Origin: Ereboglobus sp. PH5-10
GTDB lineage: Bacteria > Verrucomicrobiota > Verrucomicrobiia > Opitutales > Opitutaceae
Direction of reading: 5' to 3'
DNA: 64,000 bases
NCBI RefSeq assembly: GCF_029504735.1
Contig: NZ_JAQFIP010000007.1
Location: 62,001 to 126,000 of the forward strand
Shown: piece by piece, positions 43,559 through 51,674 of the stretch
Numbering within the stretch: the stretch's first letter is position 1
How the letters are laid out: each line of letters begins with the position of its first letter
Program-made: the position numbers and the translations under genes
The notes under the pieces: model-generated
The model's database searches: none
What the model was told of the DNA's origin: nothing
Seen by the model: the letters and a program-made list of their open reading frames with translations, nothing else

Positions 43559-45292
43559 TTAGCGGCGGGTGCGGACCTTGGGGTAGGTTTCCATCGGGGG
43601 CGTGGTGGAAACGCGCGCGGGTTTTGCGGGCGCGGCGGCGGCGGGGTTGGAGGCCTCGGCGAGCTGGCGCTGGAGGCTTTTGAAGCGGAATGCGAAGGGG
43701 CGCCAGCCGATGCCGGGTGTTTTTTGCGCGCCGACGACACCGCGGAAAAGCGCGCGGCGCTTGTGCCCGCCCACGCGCTCGCCGCTGTAAATCGGGCCGA
43801 CGTGAAACTCGCGCAGGCCGGGTTCGCGGCGGTGCGTGATGACGTTCCAGAGAAAGCTGTGGCGCGTGCGGCCGGGCGCTTCCTGCTCGTAACGATAGAG
43901 CGCGAAGAGCGGCGTGTAGATCAGGCGCGTGGGTTCGTTTTGCGGGAGAAAGACCTCGAACGGGCTGAGTGCCTGGAGTTGTTTGCGGCCGCGTCCGTCG
44001 GTCCAGTAGGTGTAGAACGGCCAGAGGGAAATTTTGCGCGCGGGCTTGATGGCGTCGATGGCGGCTTTTTGCGCGGGCGTGGCGCCGGGCGGGACGAGGG
44101 GTTTTTGCGATACGCTGTTGTAGAGAAAATAGAAGAAGCGTTTTCGCACGTGGCTGTTGACCGTGTCGTCGGTGCGCTTGTGGTTCCAGAGCGGCCACAT
44201 GACCCAGGTTTTTTCGCGTCCCTTGTGATTCGAATAAGTGTAGAACGGCGCCCAGCGGTTCACGCGATGCTCGGGGCCGCGGCCCTGGACGAAGAGCGGC
44301 CAGAAGTATCGGTTTTCTGAATACACATAGGGCTCGACGCGGCGCGAACGTCCCCAAAAAAGCATGTAGCTGTCGGAGCGAAAACCGGGCGCGGTTTCGC
44401 GATAATAAAAGGGAAGCACGGCGAGGGCGCGCGCGGGATCGGCGGCGGGATTGTCGCGATTCCAGGTGGTGTTGTTAAAATAAAACGGCCAGAGGACGAA
44501 GGTGTTTTTGTAGAGGGGCGCGCCGGTCTCGATGTCGTTTTTTGTGTCGCGCCCGAAGAGCGGCCACACTTTCCAACCGTCCGCGCCGCCGCCCGTGGTG
44601 CGGCGAAAAATCGGCCAGAGAACGGCGCGCGACGTGGTGCCGTTGCGCTCGGACCAGCCGTAGATGGGAAACAAAAACCAGCCGAGGCGATCCTGCAAAA
44701 GACGTCCGCTGACATTGCCGTAGACCGGAAACACGGCGCGGTAACTCGTCGCCGGATCGCCGGTGTTGTTGGAAAAATAAAACGGCCAGACGTCGAATTG
44801 GTTGTCGGCATCGTGGGCGGCGGTTTTGCGCGTGGCGGGGCCGTGCTCGTGATTGATGAGGTTAAAAATGTCCCAGCGGTAACCGTCGTCCTTCACTTTG
44901 CGCCAGTTGAAGAGCGGATAGAGAACGTGAAACTGGAGGAGCTGCCCGGAGGCGTCGCGCTTCTCGACATAAAGGGGACGAAACCCGCGCGCGACAACCG
45001 CACCGTCGTCGTAACGCGGACGCGCGACAAGCGGCTGGCGAAAAATCAGCGGCCCGATCGCGTTCCACGAGGCGGCGGGGGCGTTGGCGCGGGAAAGCGG
45101 ATTGCCCGGTTCGGCGCGGCCAACCCAGAAAGGTGAGAGGTTGTTTTCAGCTCCGAAGACAAAAGTCCGGGATGCGGCGGGCGGCGGCGGAGCCTCCGGC
45201 TGAGCCGTGGGCATTGCCTGTCCGGGCGCGCGAATGCCCAGTCCCGCGAGGACTGCAAAAAAAACGAGGGCGGTTGCGCGCCGAGGCTGCAT
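43559..45292 (-). CDS. WPLF-repeat protein, candidate outer-membrane barrel
   Basis: 577 aa from ATG 45292; the longer open frame upstream is not signal-like. A signal peptide ends near APGQA/M. The mature part repeats short aromatic strands every ~20-40 residues: YPLFNWR, VWPFYFSN, FPIYGWSE, LWPIFRR, VWPLFGRD, LWPFYFNN, VLPFYYRE, YFWPLFVQG, APFYTYSN, MWPLWNHK, LWPFYTYW, YTPLFALY, HVGPIYSG. Alternating polar/aromatic strands suggest an outer-membrane beta-barrel or a large beta-sheet. No named family is recognised. As first gene of the mla operon it may be an outer-membrane partner of lipid transport. Confidence 0.65.
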   Translation of the reverse strand: MQPRRATALVFFAVLAGLGIRAPGQAMPTAQPEAPPPPAASRTFVFGAENNLSPFWVGRAEPGNPLSRANAPAASWNAIGPLIFRQPLVARPRYDDGAVVARGFRPLYVEKRDASGQLLQFHVLYPLFNWRKVKDDGYRWDIFNLINHEHGPATRKTAAHDADNQFDVWPFYFSNNTGDPATSYRAVFPVYGNVSGRLLQDRLGWFLFPIYGWSERNGTTSRAVLWPIFRRTTGGGADGWKVWPLFGRDTKNDIETGAPLYKNTFVLWPFYFNNTTWNRDNPAADPARALAVLPFYYRETAPGFRSDSYMLFWGRSRRVEPYVYSENRYFWPLFVQGRGPEHRVNRWAPFYTYSNHKGREKTWVMWPLWNHKRTDDTVNSHVRKRFFYFLYNSVSQKPLVPPGATPAQKAAIDAIKPARKISLWPFYTYWTDGRGRKQLQALSPFEVFLPQNEPTRLIYTPLFALYRYEQEAPGRTRHSFLWNVITHRREPGLREFHVGPIYSGERVGGHKRRALFRGVVGAQKTPGIGWRPFAFRFKSLQRQLAEASNPAAAAPAKPARVSTTPPMETYPKVRTRR

Positions 45293-45617
45293 ATTGGTGA
45301 TGGTGCGGATGCGGAAAGTAGGCTTCAGAAGGTCGGACAGAAAACGAATCAACGGTAACACGACGCGCCGGGCAAATGTTATTAAACCGGGGCGGGCGGT
45401 CAAAATTCCTGTCAGACGGTCGCGAATTCGCCGGGTTCCAAAAGTTTTGGGATTGGTGCGCGGGCTTGCCGGACGCACACAGCTTCCAAATGTGCGGGTG
45501 CGGCAATGAGGCAAGTCGTTTGGATGATTTTGAATCAGCCGGGGGCTTCGCCCTGAAAAAACCACGGAGCGGTTGGGCTCCGTGGTCTGGTAAAAACAAA
45601 ACTATGCGCGGTTGCGC
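45293..45617. other. Intergenic region between gnd and the WPLF gene
   Basis: 325 bp. It holds the gnd terminator (45555-45586) and presumably the promoter of the WPLF-mla operon. ORFs on both strands are short. No other structure is seen. Confidence 0.45.
45555..45586 (-). terminator. Rho-independent terminator of gnd
   Basis: A 10-bp perfect stem ACCACGGAGC/GCTCCGTGGT with a 6-base loop. Read leftward it is followed by a run of six T, 31 bp after the gnd stop. Confidence 0.9.
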
Positions 45618-47123
45618 TTACATCGCGATCTGCGGGCGGTCAGCCTTCGGCCAGTCGATGTGGAAGAACTTGCCGCGCTTCCGGTCAACGCGCTCGTAGG
45701 TGTGCGCGCCGAAATAATCGCGCTGGCCCTGGAGCAGGTTGGCCGGGGTGCGCTCGGCGCGGTAGCCGTCGTAGTAGGCGAGCGCCGAGCTGAAGGTCGG
45801 CACGCTGATGCCGTTTTGCACGGCGAGCGCGACGACTTTGCGCCAGTTGTCCTGCGCCTTCCGGATCGTCTTGTTGAAATACGGGTCGAGGAGCAGGTTC
45901 GCGAGTTTCGGGTTCCCGCGGAACGCCTCGGTGATCTTTTGCAGGAACGCGGCGCGGATGATGCAGCCGCCGCGCCAGATTTGCGCGATCTGGCCGAAGT
46001 TGAGTTTCCAGCCATACTCTTTTTGCGCCTCGCGCATGAGCTGGAAGCCTTGCGCGTAGGAGCAGATTTTCGAGCAGTAGAGCGCGTCGTGGATGGCTTC
46101 GAGAAGGGCTTTTTTCGAGCCGGTGTATTTTTTCGCCTTCGGGCCCTTGAGGATTTTCGAGGCGGCGACACGCTCGTCCTTCACCGCGGAGAGGCAGCGC
46201 GCGAAGACGGACTCGGCGATGGTCGGCGCGGGCACGCCCATGTCGAGCGCGTTGACCGAGGTCCATTTGCCGGTGCCTTTCTGGCCCGCCGTGTCGAGGA
46301 TGATGTCAACGAGGGGCTTTTTTGTGACGGGGTCCTTTTGCTTGAGGATGTCGGCGGTGATTTCAATGAGGAAGCTGTCGAGAGCGCCCTTGTTCCATTG
46401 CGAAAAGACCTCGCCCATTTCGGGGGCTTTCATGCCAAGCACGCCTTTCATGATGGCGTAGGCCTCGCAGATCATCTGCATGTCGCCGTATTCGATTCCG
46501 TTGTGGACCATTTTTACGTAATGGCCGGCGCCGTTTTCGCCGATGTAGGTGGCGCAGGGCACGCCGCCCTTGACGGGTTTGCCGGCGGTCGCGCCGAGGA
46601 GGGGCTTGCCGGTTTTTTTATCCACCTTGGCGGCGATGGCGTTCCAGATTTTTTCGAGTTCCTTGTAGGCGGCCTTGTCGCCGCCGGGCATGAGGGCGGG
46701 GCCGAAGCGCGCGCCTTCCTCGCCGCCGGAAACGCCGGAGCCGATGAAGCGCAGGCCTTTTTCCTTGAGCGCCTTTTCGCGGCGGATGGTGTCGGTCCAG
46801 AGGGCGTTGCCGCCGTCGATGACGATGTCGCCCCGGTCGAGGAGCGGCACGAGGCCGTCGATCACCGCGTCGGTGCCCTTGCCGGCTTGCACGAGGATGA
46901 TCATCTTGCGCGGCCTGGCGAGGGACTTGACGAAGTCCTCGAGCGTTTTTGTGCCGACGATGCCGCCGGGCGTGGCGGGATTTTCGGCGACAAACTTGTC
47001 CACCTTTTCGGTGGTGCGGTTAAAAACCGAAATCTGGAAGCCGTGGTCGGCTATGTTGAGGGCGAGGTTTTGACCCATGACGGCGAGTCCGATGAGTCCG
47101 ATGTCCGAGTATTCTTTAGGCAT
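45618..47123 (-). CDS. gnd: 6-phosphogluconate dehydrogenase (decarboxylating)
   Basis: 501 aa, the long dimeric form. NADP motif [13 protein letters not shown], substrate motif [21 protein letters not shown], catalytic Lys and Asn in [14 protein letters not shown]. The C-terminal all-helical domain ends with [19 protein letters not shown]. It oxidises 6-phosphogluconate to ribulose-5-phosphate plus CO2 in the pentose phosphate pathway. Single gene with its own terminator. Confidence 0.96.
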   Translation of the reverse strand: MPKEYSDIGLIGLAVMGQNLALNIADHGFQISVFNRTTEKVDKFVAENPATPGGIVGTKTLEDFVKSLARPRKMIILVQAGKGTDAVIDGLVPLLDRGDIVIDGGNALWTDTIRREKALKEKGLRFIGSGVSGGEEGARFGPALMPGGDKAAYKELEKIWNAIAAKVDKKTGKPLLGATAGKPVKGGVPCATYIGENGAGHYVKMVHNGIEYGDMQMICEAYAIMKGVLGMKAPEMGEVFSQWNKGALDSFLIEITADILKQKDPVTKKPLVDIILDTAGQKGTGKWTSVNALDMGVPAPTIAESVFARCLSAVKDERVAASKILKGPKAKKYTGSKKALLEAIHDALYCSKICSYAQGFQLMREAQKEYGWKLNFGQIAQIWRGGCIIRAAFLQKITEAFRGNPKLANLLLDPYFNKTIRKAQDNWRKVVALAVQNGISVPTFSSALAYYDGYRAERTPANLLQGQRDYFGAHTYERVDRKRGKFFHIDWPKADRPQIAM

Positions 47124-47232
47124 AAATAAAAAAGTGAACAGGTGTGCGAATGTTTATAATTTTATGGGAAAACTGAATCCTAAAATACCCCGGATTCCGT
47201 TTTTTGCCGCGGCGTTTTGTGATTTTTGGCAA

Positions 47233-47532
47233 TTACTTTCCCGGCTGCGCGGGCGGGGGAGCGGGGGACGAGGGCTGCGGAAAAAAACGCGCCACGAAAT
47301 CCACGATCGGCGTCATGAACGCCGGCTCATTTCTTTGGCGCACCCACTTGTAGCCGATCACGCCCAGAATGAACAAAACCAGCAGCAGCGTGGCGATCTG
47401 CCCGAGGCGCGCCGCTTTTTTGACCACCGTGAACAACAGAAACAGCACGCCCGCCGCGATGAGTGTTTTTACCCAAAAATCCACCGGCATTTCCATGAAG
47501 GTTTGGAAAACATGTTTGACGGTTTCGGACAT
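47233..47532 (-). CDS. Small membrane protein, unknown
   Basis: 99 aa from ATG 47532; an upstream in-frame start would extend over the promoter of the divergent gene. Two hydrophobic segments (about 21-37 LIAAGVLFLLFTVVKK and 44-60 QIATLLLVLFILGVIGY), then an amphipathic stretch and a Pro-rich tail (PQPSSPAPPPAQPGK). No family is recognised. It is divergent from the 47643 gene. Confidence 0.6.
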   Translation of the reverse strand: MSETVKHVFQTFMEMPVDFWVKTLIAAGVLFLLFTVVKKAARLGQIATLLLVLFILGVIGYKWVRQRNEPAFMTPIVDFVARFFPQPSSPAPPPAQPGK

Positions 47533-47642
47533 GGTTTGTGCAAAATTGAAACGTGCGCGAAGTGAAAGCCCGCATACATTGCGCAAAGGGTCCGTTGAAA
47601 CAAGACATTGCGAACAGAAAACCTCCGCGCCATCTTCCCGTC

Positions 47643-48737
47643 ATGAGCACCAACCCGGCCGCCGCGCGCCGCACGCAGCACAAAAAGCCCAGCTTCCCCA
47701 TCGGCGAGGAGTTGCGCCTCTACCTCAAGCGTTACCGCCGCGAACGCGAACTGCCCGTCACCTACGAGCGCCTCCGCCGCTTCACCGAGTGCGCGCCCTA
47801 CACCGACCCCGAGGGCAACATGACGCTCTGGGAAACCGTCGTTTACGACCACATGGAAATGGAGTCCATCCACGAGGGGCTAAAACACATTTACGCGCTC
47901 CTGCGCACCGACGGCGACATGTCCGTCATGCAGCATCTTTACGTGGACCGCATCGACTTTTGCGCGTTCGGCAACTCCGCGCCGTTTCGCGTGCGAATCG
48001 TCAACGCCTACAACGACAACCCCGACCACTTCTACGTCAAGAAGGGCGACGCCTCGCGCGTTTACGGCCTGGAGCTCGAGCATCTCCTTTCACCCAACCG
48101 CATGCATTTCATGACCTGTGGCAACACGCTCGTCGAGGAGCACGTCGCGGGCATTCCGGGCGACATCTTTGTCGAACGCTGGCTCGACCAGCGCTCCGAA
48201 ATCAAGCCCATCCGCCTCGCCAAGGAACTCGTCAAGTTCAACGAACGCTGCTTTGTGCGCCTTCTCGGCGACATGCGCAGTTATAATTTTGTCGTCGTCA
48301 TCACGCCCGATTTTGAGGGCGCGCAAATCCGCATCCGCGCGATGGATTTCGACCAGCAATCCTACGAGGGCCGCATGAACCTCTACCGCCCGCAGTTCTT
48401 CAAGGAAAACCAGTCGCTCGCGCTCTACTGCATGAAGCACCTCAATGTGGCCAGCGCGCGCCAGTATCAACGCGAGGAGCAGGCGCTCATGCTCCAGCGC
48501 GCCGACACCGGAGAGGAGCGCCTCAACGCCCTGCTTAGCGCCATGTCGCAAGCCGAAATCGCGCCGCATTCGCACGTCGTCGAACTGCGCGAGGGTTTGG
48601 CCGCGCATTACGGCCGCCCGTCCTATTTGCACTGCAACACAATGGGCGAGCTCGTCATCGAAAACCTCACCTCCATCCGCCTCAATGTCGCCGCCCCCAT
48701 TCCCAGCGAAACCCCGCGCAGCGACGAAGTGGAGTGA
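47643..48737 (+). CDS. Conserved-looking protein of unknown function
   Basis: 364 aa from ATG 47643. Soluble, with no signal peptide. Notable segments: EELRLYLKRYRRERELPVTY, WETVVYDHMEMESIHEGLKH, YVDRIDFCAFGNSAPFRVRI, RMHFMTCGNTLVEEHVAGIP, RAMDFDQQSYEGRMNLYRPQ. The late D-F-D-Q with upstream acidic and Lys residues is loosely kinase-like, but no glycine loop is visible. Codon use is like the backbone, so it is not part of the island that begins just after it. Confidence 0.65.
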   Translation: MSTNPAAARRTQHKKPSFPIGEELRLYLKRYRRERELPVTYERLRRFTECAPYTDPEGNMTLWETVVYDHMEMESIHEGLKHIYALLRTDGDMSVMQHLYVDRIDFCAFGNSAPFRVRIVNAYNDNPDHFYVKKGDASRVYGLELEHLLSPNRMHFMTCGNTLVEEHVAGIPGDIFVERWLDQRSEIKPIRLAKELVKFNERCFVRLLGDMRSYNFVVVITPDFEGAQIRIRAMDFDQQSYEGRMNLYRPQFFKENQSLALYCMKHLNVASARQYQREEQALMLQRADTGEERLNALLSAMSQAEIAPHSHVVELREGLAAHYGRPSYLHCNTMGELVIENLTSIRLNVAAPIPSETPRSDEVE

Positions 48738-48755
48738 TGCGGCAACGTTTGTGTT

Positions 48756-48850
48756 TCACATTCGCGCCGCCACGATGAAATCCCCGACTTGTTTGCCGGC
48801 GTTTTGAAGCATGATGCGGAGGCGGTTCATCATGTTGGCCCCGCGTGCGT
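48756..48850 (-). pseudogene. Decayed copy of the activase 3' end
   Basis: The minus-strand translation contains GANMMNRLRIMLQNAGKQV, closely matching EANMMNRLHFMLQNARNQV at the C-terminus of the activase encoded at 51675-56192. At DNA level 48785-48843 and 51701-51759 agree at 51 of 59 positions in the same orientation. No upstream coding remains. This marks the left edge of an accessory island. Confidence 0.7.
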
Positions 48851-48952
48851 GCGAATGGTGTTCCGGCCGCGTTACAACTAAGGGGAAATCAACAAGCATT
48901 GCCAGTCCCTTCAAGGATTCCTCAAGTGAAGATCGTTGGGAAAAGATGGAGA

Positions 48953-49471
48953 CTATTTGGGCAAGAACTCTGACTTCATGATCACCAGTTGTCCTAGTGT
49001 GCCGCGAATACGCGTGGAAAAATCATTTACCCATTGCACAGCGTTGGGGTGTATTTTTTTACCCGATTGGTCGAGGTTTTCGGAAGCTATTATGGTCGGC
49101 ACGATTTCATTTTCGCGCACCTCGTATTTCACGCGCATATAGTGTCTCCTTCGTTTATAGCCATAGGTGACGCTATCGGAATTCACATTCTCCACATACC
49201 ATCCGGAGCCGCGTGGATTAAACTGGCTTTCGTATCCCCACACACGGGCGCTCAGGAGCGAGTCCACGATGCGCTCCCAGTTTTTGCCCTGATCATCTAT
49301 GGGCAGTTTCTCATTCAGTGTCTGCACCAACGCCGCTGTTGCCTCTCGGGTGGTCAATCCATTAGGTATTTGCACGCGGCTCACGCTATCGGTTTTTGCC
49401 CGGCTGGAGCAGCCGAATGTAACTACGATGGCAAGAGTAAGGAGCGTTGCGAGAATGGCTTTTCGTTTCAT
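48953..49471 (-). CDS. Lipoprotein of unknown function
   Basis: 172 aa. A lipoprotein signal: basic start, hydrophobic helix, then lipobox VTFGC at about residue 21, followed by SSRAK. The mature domain (about 150 aa) is alpha/beta, with NPRGSGWYVENVNSDS and YGYKRRRHYMRVKYEV. No family is recognised. Its GC is lower than the backbone. It is the first gene of the island between the two activase 3' ends. Confidence 0.65.
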   Translation of the reverse strand: MKRKAILATLLTLAIVVTFGCSSRAKTDSVSRVQIPNGLTTREATAALVQTLNEKLPIDDQGKNWERIVDSLLSARVWGYESQFNPRGSGWYVENVNSDSVTYGYKRRRHYMRVKYEVRENEIVPTIIASENLDQSGKKIHPNAVQWVNDFSTRIRGTLGQLVIMKSEFLPK

Positions 49472-49563
49472 AGAGCTATTGTATTATGATGTAATTTTAT
49501 CGCACTGTGCGTGGACGGGGCGGAGTGAGTTTTGTTGCTTTTAGGATTACTTCCTTTGGCTCA

Positions 49564-49716
49564 TCACGACTTCCAAACCAAGGGCTTTACCCCGTCGCGC
49601 TTGGCTTTGGCTCGGATTTGGCGTCCTACTTTTTTGAAAGCTCGCTCGGCACGGAGGGCGAACTCGGGCATAGGTTGCTTTTTCCCGGCGGATGGCTTGG
49701 TTGTTTTTGGTTTCAT
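49564..49716 (-). CDS. Small basic protein, antitoxin-like (tentative)
   Basis: 50 aa starting MKPKTTKPSAGKKQ and containing ALRAERAFKKVGRQ and ending GVKPLVWKS. A Lys/Arg-rich helix followed by G-x-x-x-x-V-W recalls short antitoxin-like proteins ending in a G-x-P-x-x-V-W pattern. The ATG overlaps the stop of the upstream small ORF (TAATG). Real coding is suggested by the overlap and by the composition; it is not proven. Confidence 0.4.
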   Translation of the reverse strand: MKPKTTKPSAGKKQPMPEFALRAERAFKKVGRQIRAKAKRDGVKPLVWKS

Positions 49717-49859
49717 TATTTCAACAATTCAACGACCGCGTTTATGTCCGAAGATTCGGATGAGGCGAGTTGTTTTGCGGGGATGCGGGCATTGTCCCAA
49801 ATCACCCAACGCGTGGCGAGGGGCGGGTAATCGGCGACAAGGTGTTCGCGACTGCGCAT
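49716..49859 (-). CDS. Small ORF upstream of the antitoxin-like ORF (tentative)
   Basis: 47 aa: MRSREHLVADYPPLATRW, then VIWDNARIPAKQLASSESSD and a short hydrophobic end. The frame is open ~12 codons further upstream to a TGA, so it may be a decayed gene that has lost its start. It shares a TAATG overlap with the next ORF. No family is recognised. It is the antisense neighbour of the brnT leader. Confidence 0.35.
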   Translation of the reverse strand: MRSREHLVADYPPLATRWVIWDNARIPAKQLASSESSDINAVVELLK

Positions 49860-49976
49860 AAAGCGGCGGTTGATGTTTTTCGCAGGGTAAAATCAGCAAG
49901 CATCGCCCCATCGCATTTGTCCGTTGCCTTGAAACTCAATGTTGACAATCAAATCAAATACCCCACGTTTTCTGAC

Positions 49977-50267
49977 GTGCGCTTCACATGGGACACGCAA
50001 AAGGAGCAGGACAACATCGCCTCGCACGGTGTTGACTTTTCCGAAGCGCAAAAGGCGTTTGACGACCCGCGCGCCCTTGTCGTTTTCGACGAGGCCCATG
50101 GCGGCAAAACGGAGCTGCGCTGGTGGCTTCTCGGCATGGTCGGCGCACGGGTTATGCTCGTGCGCTACACCCATCGCACGCCGGGAATCGTTCGCATCAT
50201 CGGCGCGGGATACTGGCGAAAAGGAAAGGATTATTATGAAAACTACTGGAAAACGAATTCACGCTAA
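49977..50267 (+). CDS. brnT: BrnT-family toxin
   Basis: 96 aa from GTG 49977, the usual BrnT length; the longer frame upstream has no BrnT-like sequence. Family pattern: FTWDTQKEQDNIASHGVDF, EAQKAFDDPRALVVFDEAHG, VGARVMLVRYTHRTPGIVR, IIGAGYWRKGKDYYENY. BrnT is a RelE-like ribonuclease toxin that slows translation. It overlaps the antitoxin gene by 32 bp, in the toxin-first order normal for brnTA. Confidence 0.85.
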   Translation: MRFTWDTQKEQDNIASHGVDFSEAQKAFDDPRALVVFDEAHGGKTELRWWLLGMVGARVMLVRYTHRTPGIVRIIGAGYWRKGKDYYENYWKTNSR

Positions 50268-50520
50268 GCCCGCATTCGATGCGGATGGCTATCAGACCGG
50301 CATGAACACGCTGAACAACGAGGCGCTGCCCGCGCTTGATGGCGCGGCGTGGCGTCCGCTTCACGGCGGGGCGAGGCCGGGCGCGGGTCGCAAACCATCC
50401 GGACGCGAACCGATCACGCTGCGGCTGCGCCCGGTTGTGGCGCGCAAGCTGCGCGCGGCCGCGAAACGCGAAAAGGTTTCGATCTCCGACATTGCCGAGC
50501 GGTGGCTTGCGGATGTGTGA
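50236..50520 (+). CDS. brnA: BrnA-family antitoxin
   Basis: 94 aa from ATG 50236, with a good Shine-Dalgarno (AAGGAAAGGA) just upstream inside brnT. An N-terminal region (about 1-45) is followed by a linker RPGAGRKPSGR. A ribbon-helix-helix-like end follows: PITLRLRPVVARKLRAAAKR, VSISDIAERWLADV. The antitoxin neutralises BrnT and likely represses the pair. The Gly/Arg linker resembles repressors of the GARPGAGRKP type found in phage and plasmid genes. Confidence 0.75.
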   Translation: MKTTGKRIHAKPAFDADGYQTGMNTLNNEALPALDGAAWRPLHGGARPGAGRKPSGREPITLRLRPVVARKLRAAAKREKVSISDIAERWLADV

Positions 50521-50625
50521 GCGGTGTTCGTTCGCATTGCGAACAAGGAGAAAAATCAACAAACATCGACCCGACGCGGCTGCATCCCATCTCAGGCTTC
50601 TAAACGAACTCTGGTAGTGTTTCCA

Positions 50626-51624
50626 ATGAAAGCCATAACTTATAAAAATACTAAAACGAGAATACCTAATTGGGAAAATACATTGCATATTTCAAATCCG
50701 CGAGGATACGCGTATGAGACACCGACGCATTTCGTGCATTTTTATGGAAAAGACTCTGGATGGTTTGTGATTTCAATCGGATTGACCGCTATTCAGAAAA
50801 AGCAAGGAACATTGGAAAATTGGGTAAAGGATGTTTTTGGAGCTGAAAATATTGAACCGATGGATAGGGAAGTTGGCGAATCGTTGACTGGTGTCTGGCG
50901 TCCGTCATTATACTATTTTAATGACACGCTACAAGCTCTTGGCTCAACAATGGAAATGCTATCACCAAGCCAACAAGCTATAAAATTATTAATAGAAAAA
51001 CTTGACGAGATATTCTACTATATTGAACCAACAGAAGATAGCATCAAAACATATAGCCATAAGACAAGAGAATTGTTAATATTGGCCTGCACTGAGGTTG
51101 AGAACTGCTGGCAAGAATATATGCGGGAGGCTGGATTAAAAAATGCACATGGGCGTGGATTTTCGACAAATGACTATGTCAATCTCAAAGACAGTTTGTT
51201 TTTGCAGGAATACCAATTCCAATTGATCACATATCCAAGATTGCCACCAATCCGGGCGTTTTATGGATGGGAGAGTCAGAAGCCGACAGAATCTTTATCT
51301 TGGTATAGCGCCTACAATAAGACAAAACACAATCGGAATAATTATTTTCGCCTAGCAACTTTAGAGAACTGCATAGCAGCAGTTATTGCATCATTGACTC
51401 TTTATTGTGTGAGATATGGGCCAAATGTATTATTTCAAAACGAGAACTTGTTTTCATCATTAATAAACCAACATTTTAGAATGAAGTTGATTAATAGTAA
51501 TCCTAAAACATTTTATTTGCCTAATATCGTATTGCCTGGGAATATCAGAAATGACTTATTTGTGTTTGATCCAAGACGCGACAAATTTACGCAACCATTT
51601 AAGCAAGTTTCATTAATACTATAA
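50626..51624 (+). CDS. AT-rich ORF, unknown (possible HEPN-like)
   Basis: 332 aa from ATG 50626. Base composition is far more AT-rich than any neighbour, so it was probably acquired recently. No signal or membrane segment. The second half contains HKTRELLILACTEVENCWQ and, around residue 230, WYSAYNKTKHNRNNYF. An N-K-x-K-H-x-R stretch inside helical sequence is seen in HEPN/Abi-type proteins, but the match is short and tentative. It lies next to brnTA in the island between the activase 3' ends; a defence role is inference. Confidence 0.65.
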   Translation: MKAITYKNTKTRIPNWENTLHISNPRGYAYETPTHFVHFYGKDSGWFVISIGLTAIQKKQGTLENWVKDVFGAENIEPMDREVGESLTGVWRPSLYYFNDTLQALGSTMEMLSPSQQAIKLLIEKLDEIFYYIEPTEDSIKTYSHKTRELLILACTEVENCWQEYMREAGLKNAHGRGFSTNDYVNLKDSLFLQEYQFQLITYPRLPPIRAFYGWESQKPTESLSWYSAYNKTKHNRNNYFRLATLENCIAAVIASLTLYCVRYGPNVLFQNENLFSSLINQHFRMKLINSNPKTFYLPNIVLPGNIRNDLFVFDPRRDKFTQPFKQVSLIL

Positions 51625-51674
51625 ATTAAAAAAGGGAATGCTTATTACGTTTCCCTATTACACTTTACGAAGCA

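Noticed and set aside
42611-44320. A 569-codon plus-strand open frame across mlaE and the WPLF gene
   Set aside because: It spans two real genes on the other strand and an intergenic repeat, and shows no protein family features.
45612-47129. A 505-codon plus-strand open frame opposite gnd
   Set aside because: It mirrors the complete gnd gene exactly and has shadow-type composition.
49507-49861. Two overlapping plus-strand ORFs of about 107-109 codons
   Set aside because: They have no family features and are rich in unlikely residues. The minus-strand pair with a TAATG overlap explains the region better.
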